From Verrucomicrobiaceae bacterium (lineage in GTDB: Bacteria; Verrucomicrobiota; Verrucomicrobiia; Verrucomicrobiales; Verrucomicrobiaceae): 64,000 nucleotides of DNA. The notes beneath the pieces were generated by a model. It searched no databases. It saw only the letters and a list, made by a program, of their open reading frames with translations, and was not told the origin of the DNA. Each line of letters begins with the position of its first letter. Position 1 is the first letter of the stretch. The position numbers and the translations under genes were made by a program. The stretch is taken from contig JABTUN010000002.1 in assembly GCA_015075365.1 (NCBI GenBank), forward strand, positions 992,001-1,056,000, written 5' to 3'. Shown piece by piece: positions 53,901 to 61,446 of this stretch.

Positions 53901-55517
53901 TCAATAGACATCGCGGGCGTAGCGTTTGGTTTTCTTCATCTCGGCGACGTAGGCGGCGGCTTCGTCGGCGGTTTTGTTGCCTTGGGTTTCGATGATCTTG
54001 TGGAGGGCATCATCGACGTCTTTGGCCATGCGTTTGGCGTCGCCGCAGACGTAGAAGTGGGCGCCTTCTTCGAGCCATTGCCAGAGTTCGCTGGCGGCCT
54101 GGAGCATGCGGGTTTGAACGTAGATTTTTTCCTCCTGATCGCGACTGAAGGCGGTGTCGAGACGGGTGAGATGACCACTTTGAACCCAGGCGATGATTTG
54201 ATCGTGGTAGAGGAAGTCGGTGGCGCGTTTCTGATCACCGAAGAAGAGCCAGTTTTTGCCGGGGGCCTTGGTGGCTTCGCGTTCTTCGAGGAAGGCGCGG
54301 AAGGGCGCGATGCCGGTGCCGGGGCCGACCATGATGACGGGCTTGGTGAGGTCGGTGGGCAGACGGAAGTGGTTCGCGGCGTGGAAGTAGATGCCGGTGG
54401 TGTCGCCGAGAGCGAGGCGATCCGAGAGGAAGGTGCTGGCGACGCCTTTGTGCGCGATGCCATCGGCACTGTAGCGCACCGCGCCGACGCAGAGATGCAC
54501 TTCATCGGGATGCGCCTTGATGCTGCTGGCGATGGAATAGAGACGTGGCTGAAGCTTGCGAAGGTTTTCGAGAAAGGAATCGAGCGTGAGGCCGGATTCG
54601 GGTGTTTTGCCGAGGAGGTTGCGGATTTCGTAATCGGTGAGGAGAGCCTCGTGGAGTGTTTTGGTGCCGACTTGGGCGTTTGGATCGAAGCCGTGCGCCG
54701 CGATGACCGAATCGACGACTTCGGGGCAGTTTTGGACGAAGACGCCGAGGGCGTCACCGACTTCGTAGGTGAGACCGCTGCCGTTGAGTGAGAAGGCGAT
54801 GTGGTGCGTGTCTTTGGCGCTGCCGGGAGCGTTTAGTGTGTCGTTGGCGATGAGTTTCGCGGGGAAGGGACGCTTCTTCGACCAAGCGTTGGCTTCTTCA
54901 TCGGCGTGCACAGGTTGAAAACCTGTGCCACTTTCTTTGCCGCTCAGAATGGTGAAGGCATTCTTTGACCACTCTTTAGCGAGGTCGTCGAAATCGACAT
55001 CGCAGTCCACGCGGTCCACGACACGGGTGGCGCCGAGTTCGGCGAGGCGTTGATCGAGTTTCTTGCCGGCGAGGCAAAAGGTGTCGGCGTAGTTTTTGTC
55101 GCCGAGGGCGAGGACGGAATAGTTCACACCGTCGAATTTCGGACTGCTGCCGTTTTGATTGATGGCGTCCCAGAAGGAGACGGCGTTGTCCGGCATGTCG
55201 CCCTCACCCCAGGTGGAGGTGATGAGGAGGACGTTCTTGTCTTTGATGAGATCGGCCGGTTGCAACGAATCGAGGCCCGCGGCTCGCGCCGCGAAACCCC
55301 GACTCGTTGCTTCCCTGGCCAGCCGCTTGGCCAAACTTTCCGCATTGCCGCTCTGACTGCCAAAGGCGATGAGCAGAGGTTTTTTCGCCTCGGCAGGCGC
55401 TGAGGCTCCATTCGTGCCGCCGCCGCGCTGGAGGACTCCGGCGAGGAATCCATTCAACCAGGCGCGTTGCTCGGCGGTAAAGGGGGCGCTTTCAGGAATG
55501 AGCGGCGTGATCTGCAT
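53901..55517 (-). CDS. CysJ-like flavoprotein (FMN/FAD/NADPH reductase)
   Basis: 538 residues. N-terminal helix FTAEQRAWLNGFLAGVLQRG (13-32), then flavodoxin/FMN domain (LLIAFGSQSGNAESLAKRL, TSTWGEGDMPDNA, ALGDKNY), FAD domain (RLYSIASS; GVASTFLSD) and NADPH domain (MVGPGTGIAPFRAFLEER). It belongs to the sulfite-reductase alpha/cytochrome P450 reductase class. Here it is in a nitrate operon with NirA, not CysI, so it may supply NADPH electrons to nitrite reduction. The linker between FMN and FAD parts contains an in-frame palindrome giving GTGFQPVH. Confidence 0.93.
   Translation of the reverse strand: MQITPLIPESAPFTAEQRAWLNGFLAGVLQRGGGTNGASAPAEAKKPLLIAFGSQSGNAESLAKRLAREATSRGFAARAAGLDSLQPADLIKDKNVLLITSTWGEGDMPDNAVSFWDAINQNGSSPKFDGVNYSVLALGDKNYADTFCLAGKKLDQRLAELGATRVVDRVDCDVDFDDLAKEWSKNAFTILSGKESGTGFQPVHADEEANAWSKKRPFPAKLIANDTLNAPGSAKDTHHIAFSLNGSGLTYEVGDALGVFVQNCPEVVDSVIAAHGFDPNAQVGTKTLHEALLTDYEIRNLLGKTPESGLTLDSFLENLRKLQPRLYSIASSIKAHPDEVHLCVGAVRYSADGIAHKGVASTFLSDRLALGDTTGIYFHAANHFRLPTDLTKPVIMVGPGTGIAPFRAFLEEREATKAPGKNWLFFGDQKRATDFLYHDQIIAWVQSGHLTRLDTAFSRDQEEKIYVQTRMLQAASELWQWLEEGAHFYVCGDAKRMAKDVDDALHKIIETQGNKTADEAAAYVAEMKKTKRYARDVY
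54908..54928. repeat. In-frame palindrome inside the flavoprotein gene
   Basis: GCACAGGTT-GAA-AACCTGTGC, a perfect 9-3-9 palindrome, translates as TGFQPVH within the linker (about residues 197-204) between FMN and FAD domains. Placing in a linker keeps the enzyme intact. Confidence 0.85.
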
Positions 55518-55529
55518 GTGAGGGGCGGT

Positions 55530-56939
55530 TTAAAAGTCGATCTGCAGCTGCACGTAGCCGAAGTGCGCATCATCCGAAGCTCCGGTGGCCTGGAGGTAAT
55601 CACCGGCGATGTAGTAGCTGTAGCCGGCCATGAGTCCGACGTGCGGGTGGAGCTTGTAGATCGCGGTGAGGTCGATCTCCTGGCCGCGGAAGGTGCTGCC
55701 TGCGCCGGTGGCGGCGGCATTGAGCGGGCGCACGGTGGTGACGCCGTTCACGCGATACCAGGAGTCGGCGTTGTTCGCGTTCCAGTAGAGGTGGTAGTCA
55801 AGCATGATCTTCAACTTCGGCGTGGGGGAGAAGCTGATGTTGAGCTGCGGATTGTGCATGTTGATCCAACCCGTGGTGTCCATGTAGCCGTAGAAAAGAT
55901 GGTTCGTTGGATACAGGTTCTGGAAGGTGCTGAGGTCGCCGTCGTTCGGGTCGCCGTCACCGGGGCTGTAGTTGTATTGCAGGCCGATGCGCGGCTTCCA
56001 CGGATGCGTGAGCCAGTTGTAACCGACGGCCCAGTGACCGGCGAAGGCGCTCAAATTGCGACCGCTGACCTCGCCGAACTGGTAGGCCATCTCGGTGGTG
56101 TAATCCCAGCCGCCGAGCTTTTTCGGATCGCCCTTCCAGAGGGTGCCGACGGTGTAGAAATCGGTGTCACCGAGTCGGGCGCCGAAGTTGCCATTGCCGT
56201 CGTCGCTCTTTTTGAAGAGGTAAAAATCGGTCGTGAGATTGAACGGCACGAACAGCGTGGAGGCGTAGATGCCGCTGAAGAGATCATTCGACGCCTCGTC
56301 GTTGTCGAGGAAGGGCGACTGGTTCCACATGTTGTTCGTGAAGGCGACGGGCGACGACACGAAGAAGTCGAGCGAGTATTTTTCCGCGGTGTAGCGGAAC
56401 TTCGCCGCATCGAAAGTGCGTGCGGAGTTCAGCCACTCGAGCGGACCGACGAGACGCTGATCGCCATAGCTGAGGAACTGGCGGCCGAGCGTGGCGCTGA
56501 GGCCCTTCTTCGGATTCCCGAGCTGCACAAAGGCCTTCAGGATGTCGAAGCTGTCATCGCCTTCCGCGGCGAAGGTGCCGACATTGTTTGGACGGCTGCC
56601 GCCGAGCTCGCGAATATCCTGGCCCTGGATGTAGATCTTCATCCACGGATTCACATCATAGCCGAGCCCGAGACGAAAGCGCTGGAGCAGCCACGAGGCG
56701 TCCTGCGGGCCGTTGAGGGCGCTGTTGAAGTCGAAATTGTTCTCGCGGATTTCGAAGCGCATCTTTTCCTGCACGTCGATGGTGAGCCCGCCATACTTGA
56801 TGGGCGTGTAGGCCGGCGGCGGCGGTGCCAGGGTGAATCCAGGCACGGGCGGCGGTGGTGGCGCGGCTGGTTTGGGGGCGGGAGTTTGGGTGAAGGCGAT
56901 GGATGAAGTCGCCAGCACGAACGGGAGCAGCCTTTTCAT
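55530..56939 (-). CDS. Alginate-export-type outer-membrane porin
   Basis: 469 residues from the ATG at 56939, where a signal peptide (MKRLLPFVLATSSIAFTQ) begins. A Pro-rich segment (PPPPPVPGFTLAPPPPAY) precedes a beta-barrel: alternating strands (MRFEIRENNFDF, FRLGLGYDVNPWMKIYIQGQD, LSATLGRQFLSYGDQRLVG) and a C-terminal Phe (HFGYVQLQIDF), matching the alginate-export (AlgE-like) barrel class. In this operon it likely lets nitrate through the outer membrane. Confidence 0.8.
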   Translation of the reverse strand: MKRLLPFVLATSSIAFTQTPAPKPAAPPPPPVPGFTLAPPPPAYTPIKYGGLTIDVQEKMRFEIRENNFDFNSALNGPQDASWLLQRFRLGLGYDVNPWMKIYIQGQDIRELGGSRPNNVGTFAAEGDDSFDILKAFVQLGNPKKGLSATLGRQFLSYGDQRLVGPLEWLNSARTFDAAKFRYTAEKYSLDFFVSSPVAFTNNMWNQSPFLDNDEASNDLFSGIYASTLFVPFNLTTDFYLFKKSDDGNGNFGARLGDTDFYTVGTLWKGDPKKLGGWDYTTEMAYQFGEVSGRNLSAFAGHWAVGYNWLTHPWKPRIGLQYNYSPGDGDPNDGDLSTFQNLYPTNHLFYGYMDTTGWINMHNPQLNISFSPTPKLKIMLDYHLYWNANNADSWYRVNGVTTVRPLNAAATGAGSTFRGQEIDLTAIYKLHPHVGLMAGYSYYIAGDYLQATGASDDAHFGYVQLQIDF

Positions 56940-56973
56940 GGGGTATGTGGGTATGTGTGTGTTTGGGTTTCGG

Positions 56974-57855
56974 CTACGCGGCGGCTGTAGGGAGGGAAAG
57001 CGCATGGGCGGCCATTTCGGCGGCCATGTCCGGCGAGGGTTTGAACTGGGGCTCCTTGCTCGGACGGATGTGGGATTTGTCGTTGAGGAAGGTGATGAGG
57101 TGCTCGCGCAGCTCGTAGTAGCGCGGATCCTCCATGATCTCCTTGCGGTTGCGGGGACGCTCGAAGGGGATCTTCAAGATGTCGCCGACTTCGGCCTCGG
57201 GGCCGTCGGTCATCATCACAACGCGGTCGGAGAGGAAGATGGCCTCATCGACATCGTGCGTGACCATGAGCGTGGTGATGCGGTTGCGGCGCCAGAGTTC
57301 GAGGAGCACTTCCTGAAGCTCGTAGCGCGTGAGGGAGTCGAGCATGCCAAAGGGCTCGTCGAGCAGCAGCATCTTCGGCTGCAAGGCGAAGGCGCGGGCG
57401 ATGCCGACGCGCTGGCGCATGCCTTGGGAGAGCTCGCCGGGGTATTTGTGCATGGCATCGGCGAGACCGACGATGCTGAGGTAATACTCGGCCATCTGGC
57501 GGCGCTCGGCCTTGCTGGCGGTGAAATAGACCTGGTTCACGCCGAGCATGACGTTTTCAAACGCGCTCATCCACGGCAGCAGGCACGGCGATTGGAAAAC
57601 GATGCCGCGATCCGGCCCCGGGCCGACGGCTTCCTTGCCGGCGAGGATCATGTTGCCCTTCGAGAGATCGCTCAAACCGGCGACCATCATGAGGACGGTG
57701 CTTTTGCCGCAACCGCTGTGGCCGATGAGTGTGGCGAACTCGCCCTCCTTGAGCTTGAGGTTGAAGTTTTTGACAATGGTGGCCGGACCTTTGGGCGTGT
57801 CGTAGATCTTCCAAAGGCGATCCAGTTCGAGCATGGGGGGCTTGTGCGCACTCAT
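56974..57855 (-). CDS. nrtD: Nitrate ABC transporter ATPase
   Basis: 293 residues. Walker A GHSGCGKST, Q-loop FQSPCLLPW, signature LSQGMRQRV, Walker B MLLLDEPFG and switch THDVDEA. Of the NrtCD/SsuB/TauB family. Its start overlaps the stop of the other ATPase gene by four bases. Confidence 0.93.
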   Translation of the reverse strand: MSAHKPPMLELDRLWKIYDTPKGPATIVKNFNLKLKEGEFATLIGHSGCGKSTVLMMVAGLSDLSKGNMILAGKEAVGPGPDRGIVFQSPCLLPWMSAFENVMLGVNQVYFTASKAERRQMAEYYLSIVGLADAMHKYPGELSQGMRQRVGIARAFALQPKMLLLDEPFGMLDSLTRYELQEVLLELWRRNRITTLMVTHDVDEAIFLSDRVVMMTDGPEAEVGDILKIPFERPRNRKEIMEDPRYYELREHLITFLNDKSHIRPSKEPQFKPSPDMAAEMAAHALSLPTAAA

Positions 57856-58772
57856 GCGGCCACCTCCACTTCTTCACGTTTTTCGGCGGTGCGGCGTTTG
57901 GGACCGCTGCGGTTGAGGAATTGCAGGGTGTTCACGGTGGCGAGGTCTTCAGGAAGGATGTCCGGTAGCGTGAGCTTGAGGCTGGTCTTCGATTTCGTGC
58001 GGCCTTTGGCATCGAGCAGCGTGGTGATGAGCTGAGTGCGCAGTTTTTTGAACTTGGGATCGTGATTGATGCTGCGTCGGTCGCGTGGCCGGTCGAGGTC
58101 GATGATCATCGGCTCGCCGAGCGTGGCGGGCGCGGTGGGAAGCAGCGGGATGACCTTGTCGGCGACCAAGATGGCCTCATCGGGGTCGTTGGTGATCCAG
58201 ATGACGGTGGTTTTGTTGTTCTGCCAGATCTCGCTGATCTCGTCCTGAAGCGTGGCGCGTGTGAGGGCATCAAGGGCGCTCAAAGGCTCGTCCATGAGCA
58301 GCACCTTCGGGTTCATCGCCAGCGTGCGGGCGACGGAAACACGCTGCCGCATGCCGCCGGAGAGCTCTTTGGGCAGCTTGTGTGCCGCCGGCGTCAGTTT
58401 GACCATCGCGATGTATTTGGCGACGTGCGCCTTGCGCTGTTCCGGCGTCCAATCCTTGAAAACCTCGTCCACCGCCAGTGCGATGTTTTCCTCCACCGTG
58501 AGCCATGGAAGCAGCGAGTAGTTCTGGAAGACCAATCCGCGATCGGGACCCGGTTCGGTGATCTTTTTGCCTTCGATGAGCGCTTCGCCGGCGTCGGGCT
58601 TCACGAGACCGGAGATGAGATTGATGAGCGTGCTCTTCCCCGAGCCCGAGTAGCCCACGATGACAACGAACTCGCCTTCTTCGACGGAGAGATTGATGTT
58701 TTTCAGCACTGCCGTGCGGTTGCCCGGAAGGCCAAAGCCTTTGGAGGCTCCTTTGATTTCGATGAGCGGCAT
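57852..58772 (-). CDS. nrtC: Nitrate ABC transporter ATPase (second)
   Basis: 306 residues. Walker A GYSGSGKST, signature LSGGMRQRV, Walker B VLLMDEPLS; switch His is replaced by Asn (WITNDPDEA), so its activity may lean on the partner ATPase. Extended C-terminus (about 235-306) rich in Lys/Glu. It lacks the NrtA-like domain of cyanobacterial NrtC, so the symbol marks position only. The palindrome-flanked S23 unit begins six bases upstream of its ATG. Confidence 0.88.
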   Translation of the reverse strand: MPLIEIKGASKGFGLPGNRTAVLKNINLSVEEGEFVVIVGYSGSGKSTLINLISGLVKPDAGEALIEGKKITEPGPDRGLVFQNYSLLPWLTVEENIALAVDEVFKDWTPEQRKAHVAKYIAMVKLTPAAHKLPKELSGGMRQRVSVARTLAMNPKVLLMDEPLSALDALTRATLQDEISEIWQNNKTTVIWITNDPDEAILVADKVIPLLPTAPATLGEPMIIDLDRPRDRRSINHDPKFKKLRTQLITTLLDAKGRTKSKTSLKLTLPDILPEDLATVNTLQFLNRSGPKRRTAEKREEVEVAA

Positions 58773-58777
58773 ACGAA

Positions 58778-58808
58778 ATTTATGATTTACGATTTATGAC
58801 TTAGATTT
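58778..58808. repeat. Left inverted repeat of the S23 unit
   Basis: Begins ATTTATGATTTACGATTTA, ending 14 bases before the gene start. Built from GATTTA/ATTTATG sub-repeats with period of about nine. First base is six bases from the nrtC ATG. Confidence 0.9.
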
Positions 58809-58822
58809 GGAATGGCGTCCCT

Positions 58823-59194
58823 ATGACCAACCAAGAGCTGAAAGAACGGACCATGGACTTTGCGGTGCGAGTCCTGACGATGGTGGATGCGCTGCCGACG
58901 ACGACGGCTGGCAAAACGGTCGGAAATCAGATCGCGAGAAGCGGAACCTCGGTGGCTGCGAATTATCGGGCTGCTTTGAGGGCCAAGTCCGATGCCGACT
59001 TCATCAATAAGATCACGATTGTGCTCGAAGAGGCGGATGAGAGCGGGTTTTGGATCGAACTGGCTGAAAAAGCCAAATTGCTGCCTTACAAGCGCCTGAA
59101 AGCACTTCTTCAAGAAGCTGAAGAACTCACAAAAATCTTCAACGCCACGCGAGCGACGACCAAGCGCCGCACGGCCAGAAATCATAAGTCGTAA
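58823..59194 (+). CDS. S23/IVP-type four-helix-bundle protein
   Basis: 123 residues: MTNQELKERTMDFAVRVLTM, then GNQIARSGTSVAANYRAAL, ADFINKITIVLEEADESGFWIELA and a helix ending in LLQEAEELTKIFNA, the standard four-helix bundle of the 23S-rRNA-intervening-sequence family (also related to the Avd of diversity-generating retroelements). Here it is not in an rRNA gene but in the nitrate operon, reversed. Lower GC than the neighbours. No Shine-Dalgarno-like sequence. Function of the family is unsettled; a role in nucleic-acid handling is plausible. Confidence 0.92.
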   Translation: MTNQELKERTMDFAVRVLTMVDALPTTTAGKTVGNQIARSGTSVAANYRAALRAKSDADFINKITIVLEEADESGFWIELAEKAKLLPYKRLKALLQEAEELTKIFNATRATTKRRTARNHKS

Positions 59195-59210
59195 ATCGTA
59201 AATCATAAAT
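59179..59210. repeat. Right inverted repeat of the S23 unit
   Basis: Ends in GTAAATCGTAAATCATAAAT; the complement of the left repeat with one substitution and one extra base. Contains the stop codon (59192-59194) of the four-helix-bundle gene and stops five bases before the nrtB stop. Confidence 0.9.
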
Positions 59211-59215
59211 GATGC

Positions 59216-60103
59216 TCAGGCTGTCTTGAAGCGGCCTTCGACCACGCTCATGAGGCGGTCGAGGAGGTAGCCGATGAGGCCGATGGTGAGGATGCAGAGG
59301 ATGATGTGGGCGTAGCTGTTGGCATTGTATTGCTGCCAGAGGAAGCCGCCGACTCCTGGACGACCGGTGAGCATTTCGACGGCGACGATGACAAGCCAGG
59401 CGATGCCCAGGCTGAGACGGAAGCCGGTGAACATGTAAGGCAGCGTGGCGGGCACGAGCACCTTCCAGAGAGTCTTCCACTTCGAGAGTTTGAGCACCTT
59501 GGCGACATTCAGGTAGTCCACTGGCACGGCACGGACGCCGACGGCGGTGTTCATCACAGTGGGCCACATGGCGCAGATGGCGATGGTGAACAGGGCGGCG
59601 GCATCGGACGCACCAAACGTCGTGCGGCCATCGCCATCCAAGATTTTGACGCCGCTGAAGAGAATCATGCCCAGTGGCAGCCATGCGAGGGGTGAGACGG
59701 GCCGCAGCACTTGAATGATGGGATCGAAGGCCTTCGTGAACGGTTTTGAGAGACCGAGAAAGAAGCCGATCGGCGTGCCGATGACGAGCGCGATCAAATA
59801 ACCCTGCGCCACAAGCACGAGTGACATCCAAGTGAAGCGCAGAATGCCCTGATCGAGTTCACCACGTTTGGCGAAGGGCTCGACGATGTAAGGCTTGCTG
59901 GCTGTCCAAGTTTCTCCAGGCGTCGGAAGGTCGGCGGAAAGCCCTTCGCGCTTGGTGATTTTGACCTTGTCGCCGAAATCATCGACCTTCTCCGTCACAA
60001 CGGACTTTCCGGCGATGGCATACCAGAAGACGCAGGTGATGACGATCGCGACCAACGGCAGGAAGATGGAGTCGAGTTTGTATTTATGGATGAGCGGGTG
60101 CAT
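59216..60103 (-). CDS. nrtB: Nitrate ABC transporter permease
   Basis: 295 residues. N-terminal TM, then a periplasmic segment (about 32-90) longer than in sulfonate/taurine permeases, and five or more TM helices. The EAA-like loop VAKVLKLSKWKTLWKVLVPATLPYMFTGFRLSLG marks binding-protein-dependent permeases of the NrtB class, with RPVSPLAWLPLGMILF. Dimerises and works with NrtA and the two ATPases. Confidence 0.92.
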   Translation of the reverse strand: MHPLIHKYKLDSIFLPLVAIVITCVFWYAIAGKSVVTEKVDDFGDKVKITKREGLSADLPTPGETWTASKPYIVEPFAKRGELDQGILRFTWMSLVLVAQGYLIALVIGTPIGFFLGLSKPFTKAFDPIIQVLRPVSPLAWLPLGMILFSGVKILDGDGRTTFGASDAAALFTIAICAMWPTVMNTAVGVRAVPVDYLNVAKVLKLSKWKTLWKVLVPATLPYMFTGFRLSLGIAWLVIVAVEMLTGRPGVGGFLWQQYNANSYAHIILCILTIGLIGYLLDRLMSVVEGRFKTA

Positions 60104-60124
60104 GGCGGCGGCGTTTGGATTTGT

Positions 60125-60160
60125 TCAGACCGATCCGTCGGCTTGGACGGATCGGTCTGA
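60125..60160. repeat. 15-bp perfect hairpin between nrtA and nrtB
   Basis: TCAGACCGATCCGTC (60125-60139) is exactly complementary to GACGGATCGGTCTGA (60146-60160), loop GGCTTG. It lies in the 65-base gap of the operon, without a T-run on the minus strand, so it is more like an mRNA-stabilising hairpin or a repeat than a full terminator. This could make nrtA mRNA more abundant than nrtB. Confidence 0.9.
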
Positions 60161-60168
60161 TGACTTTC

Positions 60169-61446
60169 TTATCCTTTGATCGTTTTCACCGCGAAGGAGG
60201 CGGCGTAGGCTTCGAGGTCGGCCTTCGGATCGAAAGTGACACCGTCGAAGAGTGTTTCGGCGCTGGTATCGACACCACCGTGCGCGTAGCCGATCTCCTT
60301 CATGGCCTCTTCATAGATGTCGGAGCGCATGACCTGCTTCGTGACGCCTTCGTAGTCGGGCGTGCCTTCGACGAAACCCCAGCGGCGGAGCTGCGTGAGC
60401 CACCACTTGCAATACTTTGCCTGCGGGTAGTTGCAGTTGCGATCACTGAAGATCATGTAGTTTGGGTCCTTGAACTTGCGGCCGTCGCCCATGAGGTATT
60501 TGCCTTGGAGGCGGCCGAGGATCGTCTCGGGCGGGCAGTTGATGTAGGTGGCGGCGCTGACGATGTTCGCCTGCTCCTCGCGGTTCTCCATCTTGTCGAG
60601 CCATACGCTGGCCTCGTGCAGCGCCTTGATGACGGCCTTGACGGTCTTTGGATTCTTCGCGGCAAACTCCTCCGTGAAAGCGCAGACTTTTTCAGGGTGA
60701 TCCTTCCACATGGCCTGGGTGGTGATGGAGGTGAAGCCGATGTCGTCAGCAATGGTCTTCGCGTTCCAGGGCTCGCCCACGCAGAAGCCGTCCATCTTGC
60801 CGACCTTCATGTTGGCGACCATCTGCGGAGGCGGAACGGTGATAAGCGACACGTCAGCGCCCGCTCCATTTGCATCGCCGGGATTGATGCCACCAGCTGC
60901 AAGGTAGTAGCGCATCCACATGGCATGCGTGCCCGGCGGGAAGGTCATCGCGAATGTCAGCGGCGCGCTTTTGGCCTTGGCGTCATCGACGAAGGGCTTC
61001 AGGGCTTTCGGGTCATCAGCCACCTTCCCTTTGTAGGCGTTGCTGAGTGAAATGGCCTGGCCGTTGCGGTTGATGAGCCAGGGGATGATCATCGGTTTCT
61101 TCGGCGCACCGCCGAGCCCCATCGTGGAGGCGATGGGCATGCCGATGAGCATGTGCGTGGCGTGAATGTCGCCATTGGAGAGCGAGTCACGGATCGCGGC
61201 CCAGCTCGCTCCTTTGCTTACGGTGGAGTTGATGCCGTATTTTTTGAAGAGACCCTTTTCATGCGCCACGACGATGCTGGAGCAATCGGTGAGGGCGATA
61301 ATGCCGAATTTAAGGTCGGTCGTTTCTGGCGAGTCATCGGCGTAGGCGGAGCCAACCCAGCCGGAGGGCAGGCCGGCGAGGAGCGAGCCGAGGCCAGCAT
61401 GGCGGAGGATGGAGCGGCGGGAGAGCGTGGATGCGGTGGTGTTCAT
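60169..61446 (-). CDS. nrtA: Nitrate-binding protein NrtA (exported)
   Basis: 425 residues with a Tat signal (SRRSILRHAGLGSLLAG). Solute-binding CmpA/NrtA fold: LKFGIIALTDCSSIVVAHEKGLFKKYGI, GDIHATHMLIGMP, VPPPQMVANMKVGKMDGFCVGEPWN and AYHPEKVCA-like DHPEKVCAF. The ATG overlaps the stop of the NasS-like gene (ATGA). Confidence 0.95.
   Translation of the reverse strand: MNTTASTLSRRSILRHAGLGSLLAGLPSGWVGSAYADDSPETTDLKFGIIALTDCSSIVVAHEKGLFKKYGINSTVSKGASWAAIRDSLSNGDIHATHMLIGMPIASTMGLGGAPKKPMIIPWLINRNGQAISLSNAYKGKVADDPKALKPFVDDAKAKSAPLTFAMTFPPGTHAMWMRYYLAAGGINPGDANGAGADVSLITVPPPQMVANMKVGKMDGFCVGEPWNAKTIADDIGFTSITTQAMWKDHPEKVCAFTEEFAAKNPKTVKAVIKALHEASVWLDKMENREEQANIVSAATYINCPPETILGRLQGKYLMGDGRKFKDPNYMIFSDRNCNYPQAKYCKWWLTQLRRWGFVEGTPDYEGVTKQVMRSDIYEEAMKEIGYAHGGVDTSAETLFDGVTFDPKADLEAYAASFAVKTIKG

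Larger units (their letters stand above)
58778..59210. mobile_element. Inverted-repeat-bounded single-gene unit with S23/four-helix-bundle gene
   Basis: 433 bases placed between nrtB and the nrtC ATPase gene, gene in opposite orientation to the operon. Bounded by 31-base (58778-58808) and 32-base (59179-59210) inverted repeats that match in 30 positions with one substitution and one gap. The inside holds only the four-helix-bundle gene, whose stop codon is within the right repeat. No transposase and no clear target duplication. The AT-rich ends stand out from the GC-rich operon. Confidence 0.75.
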
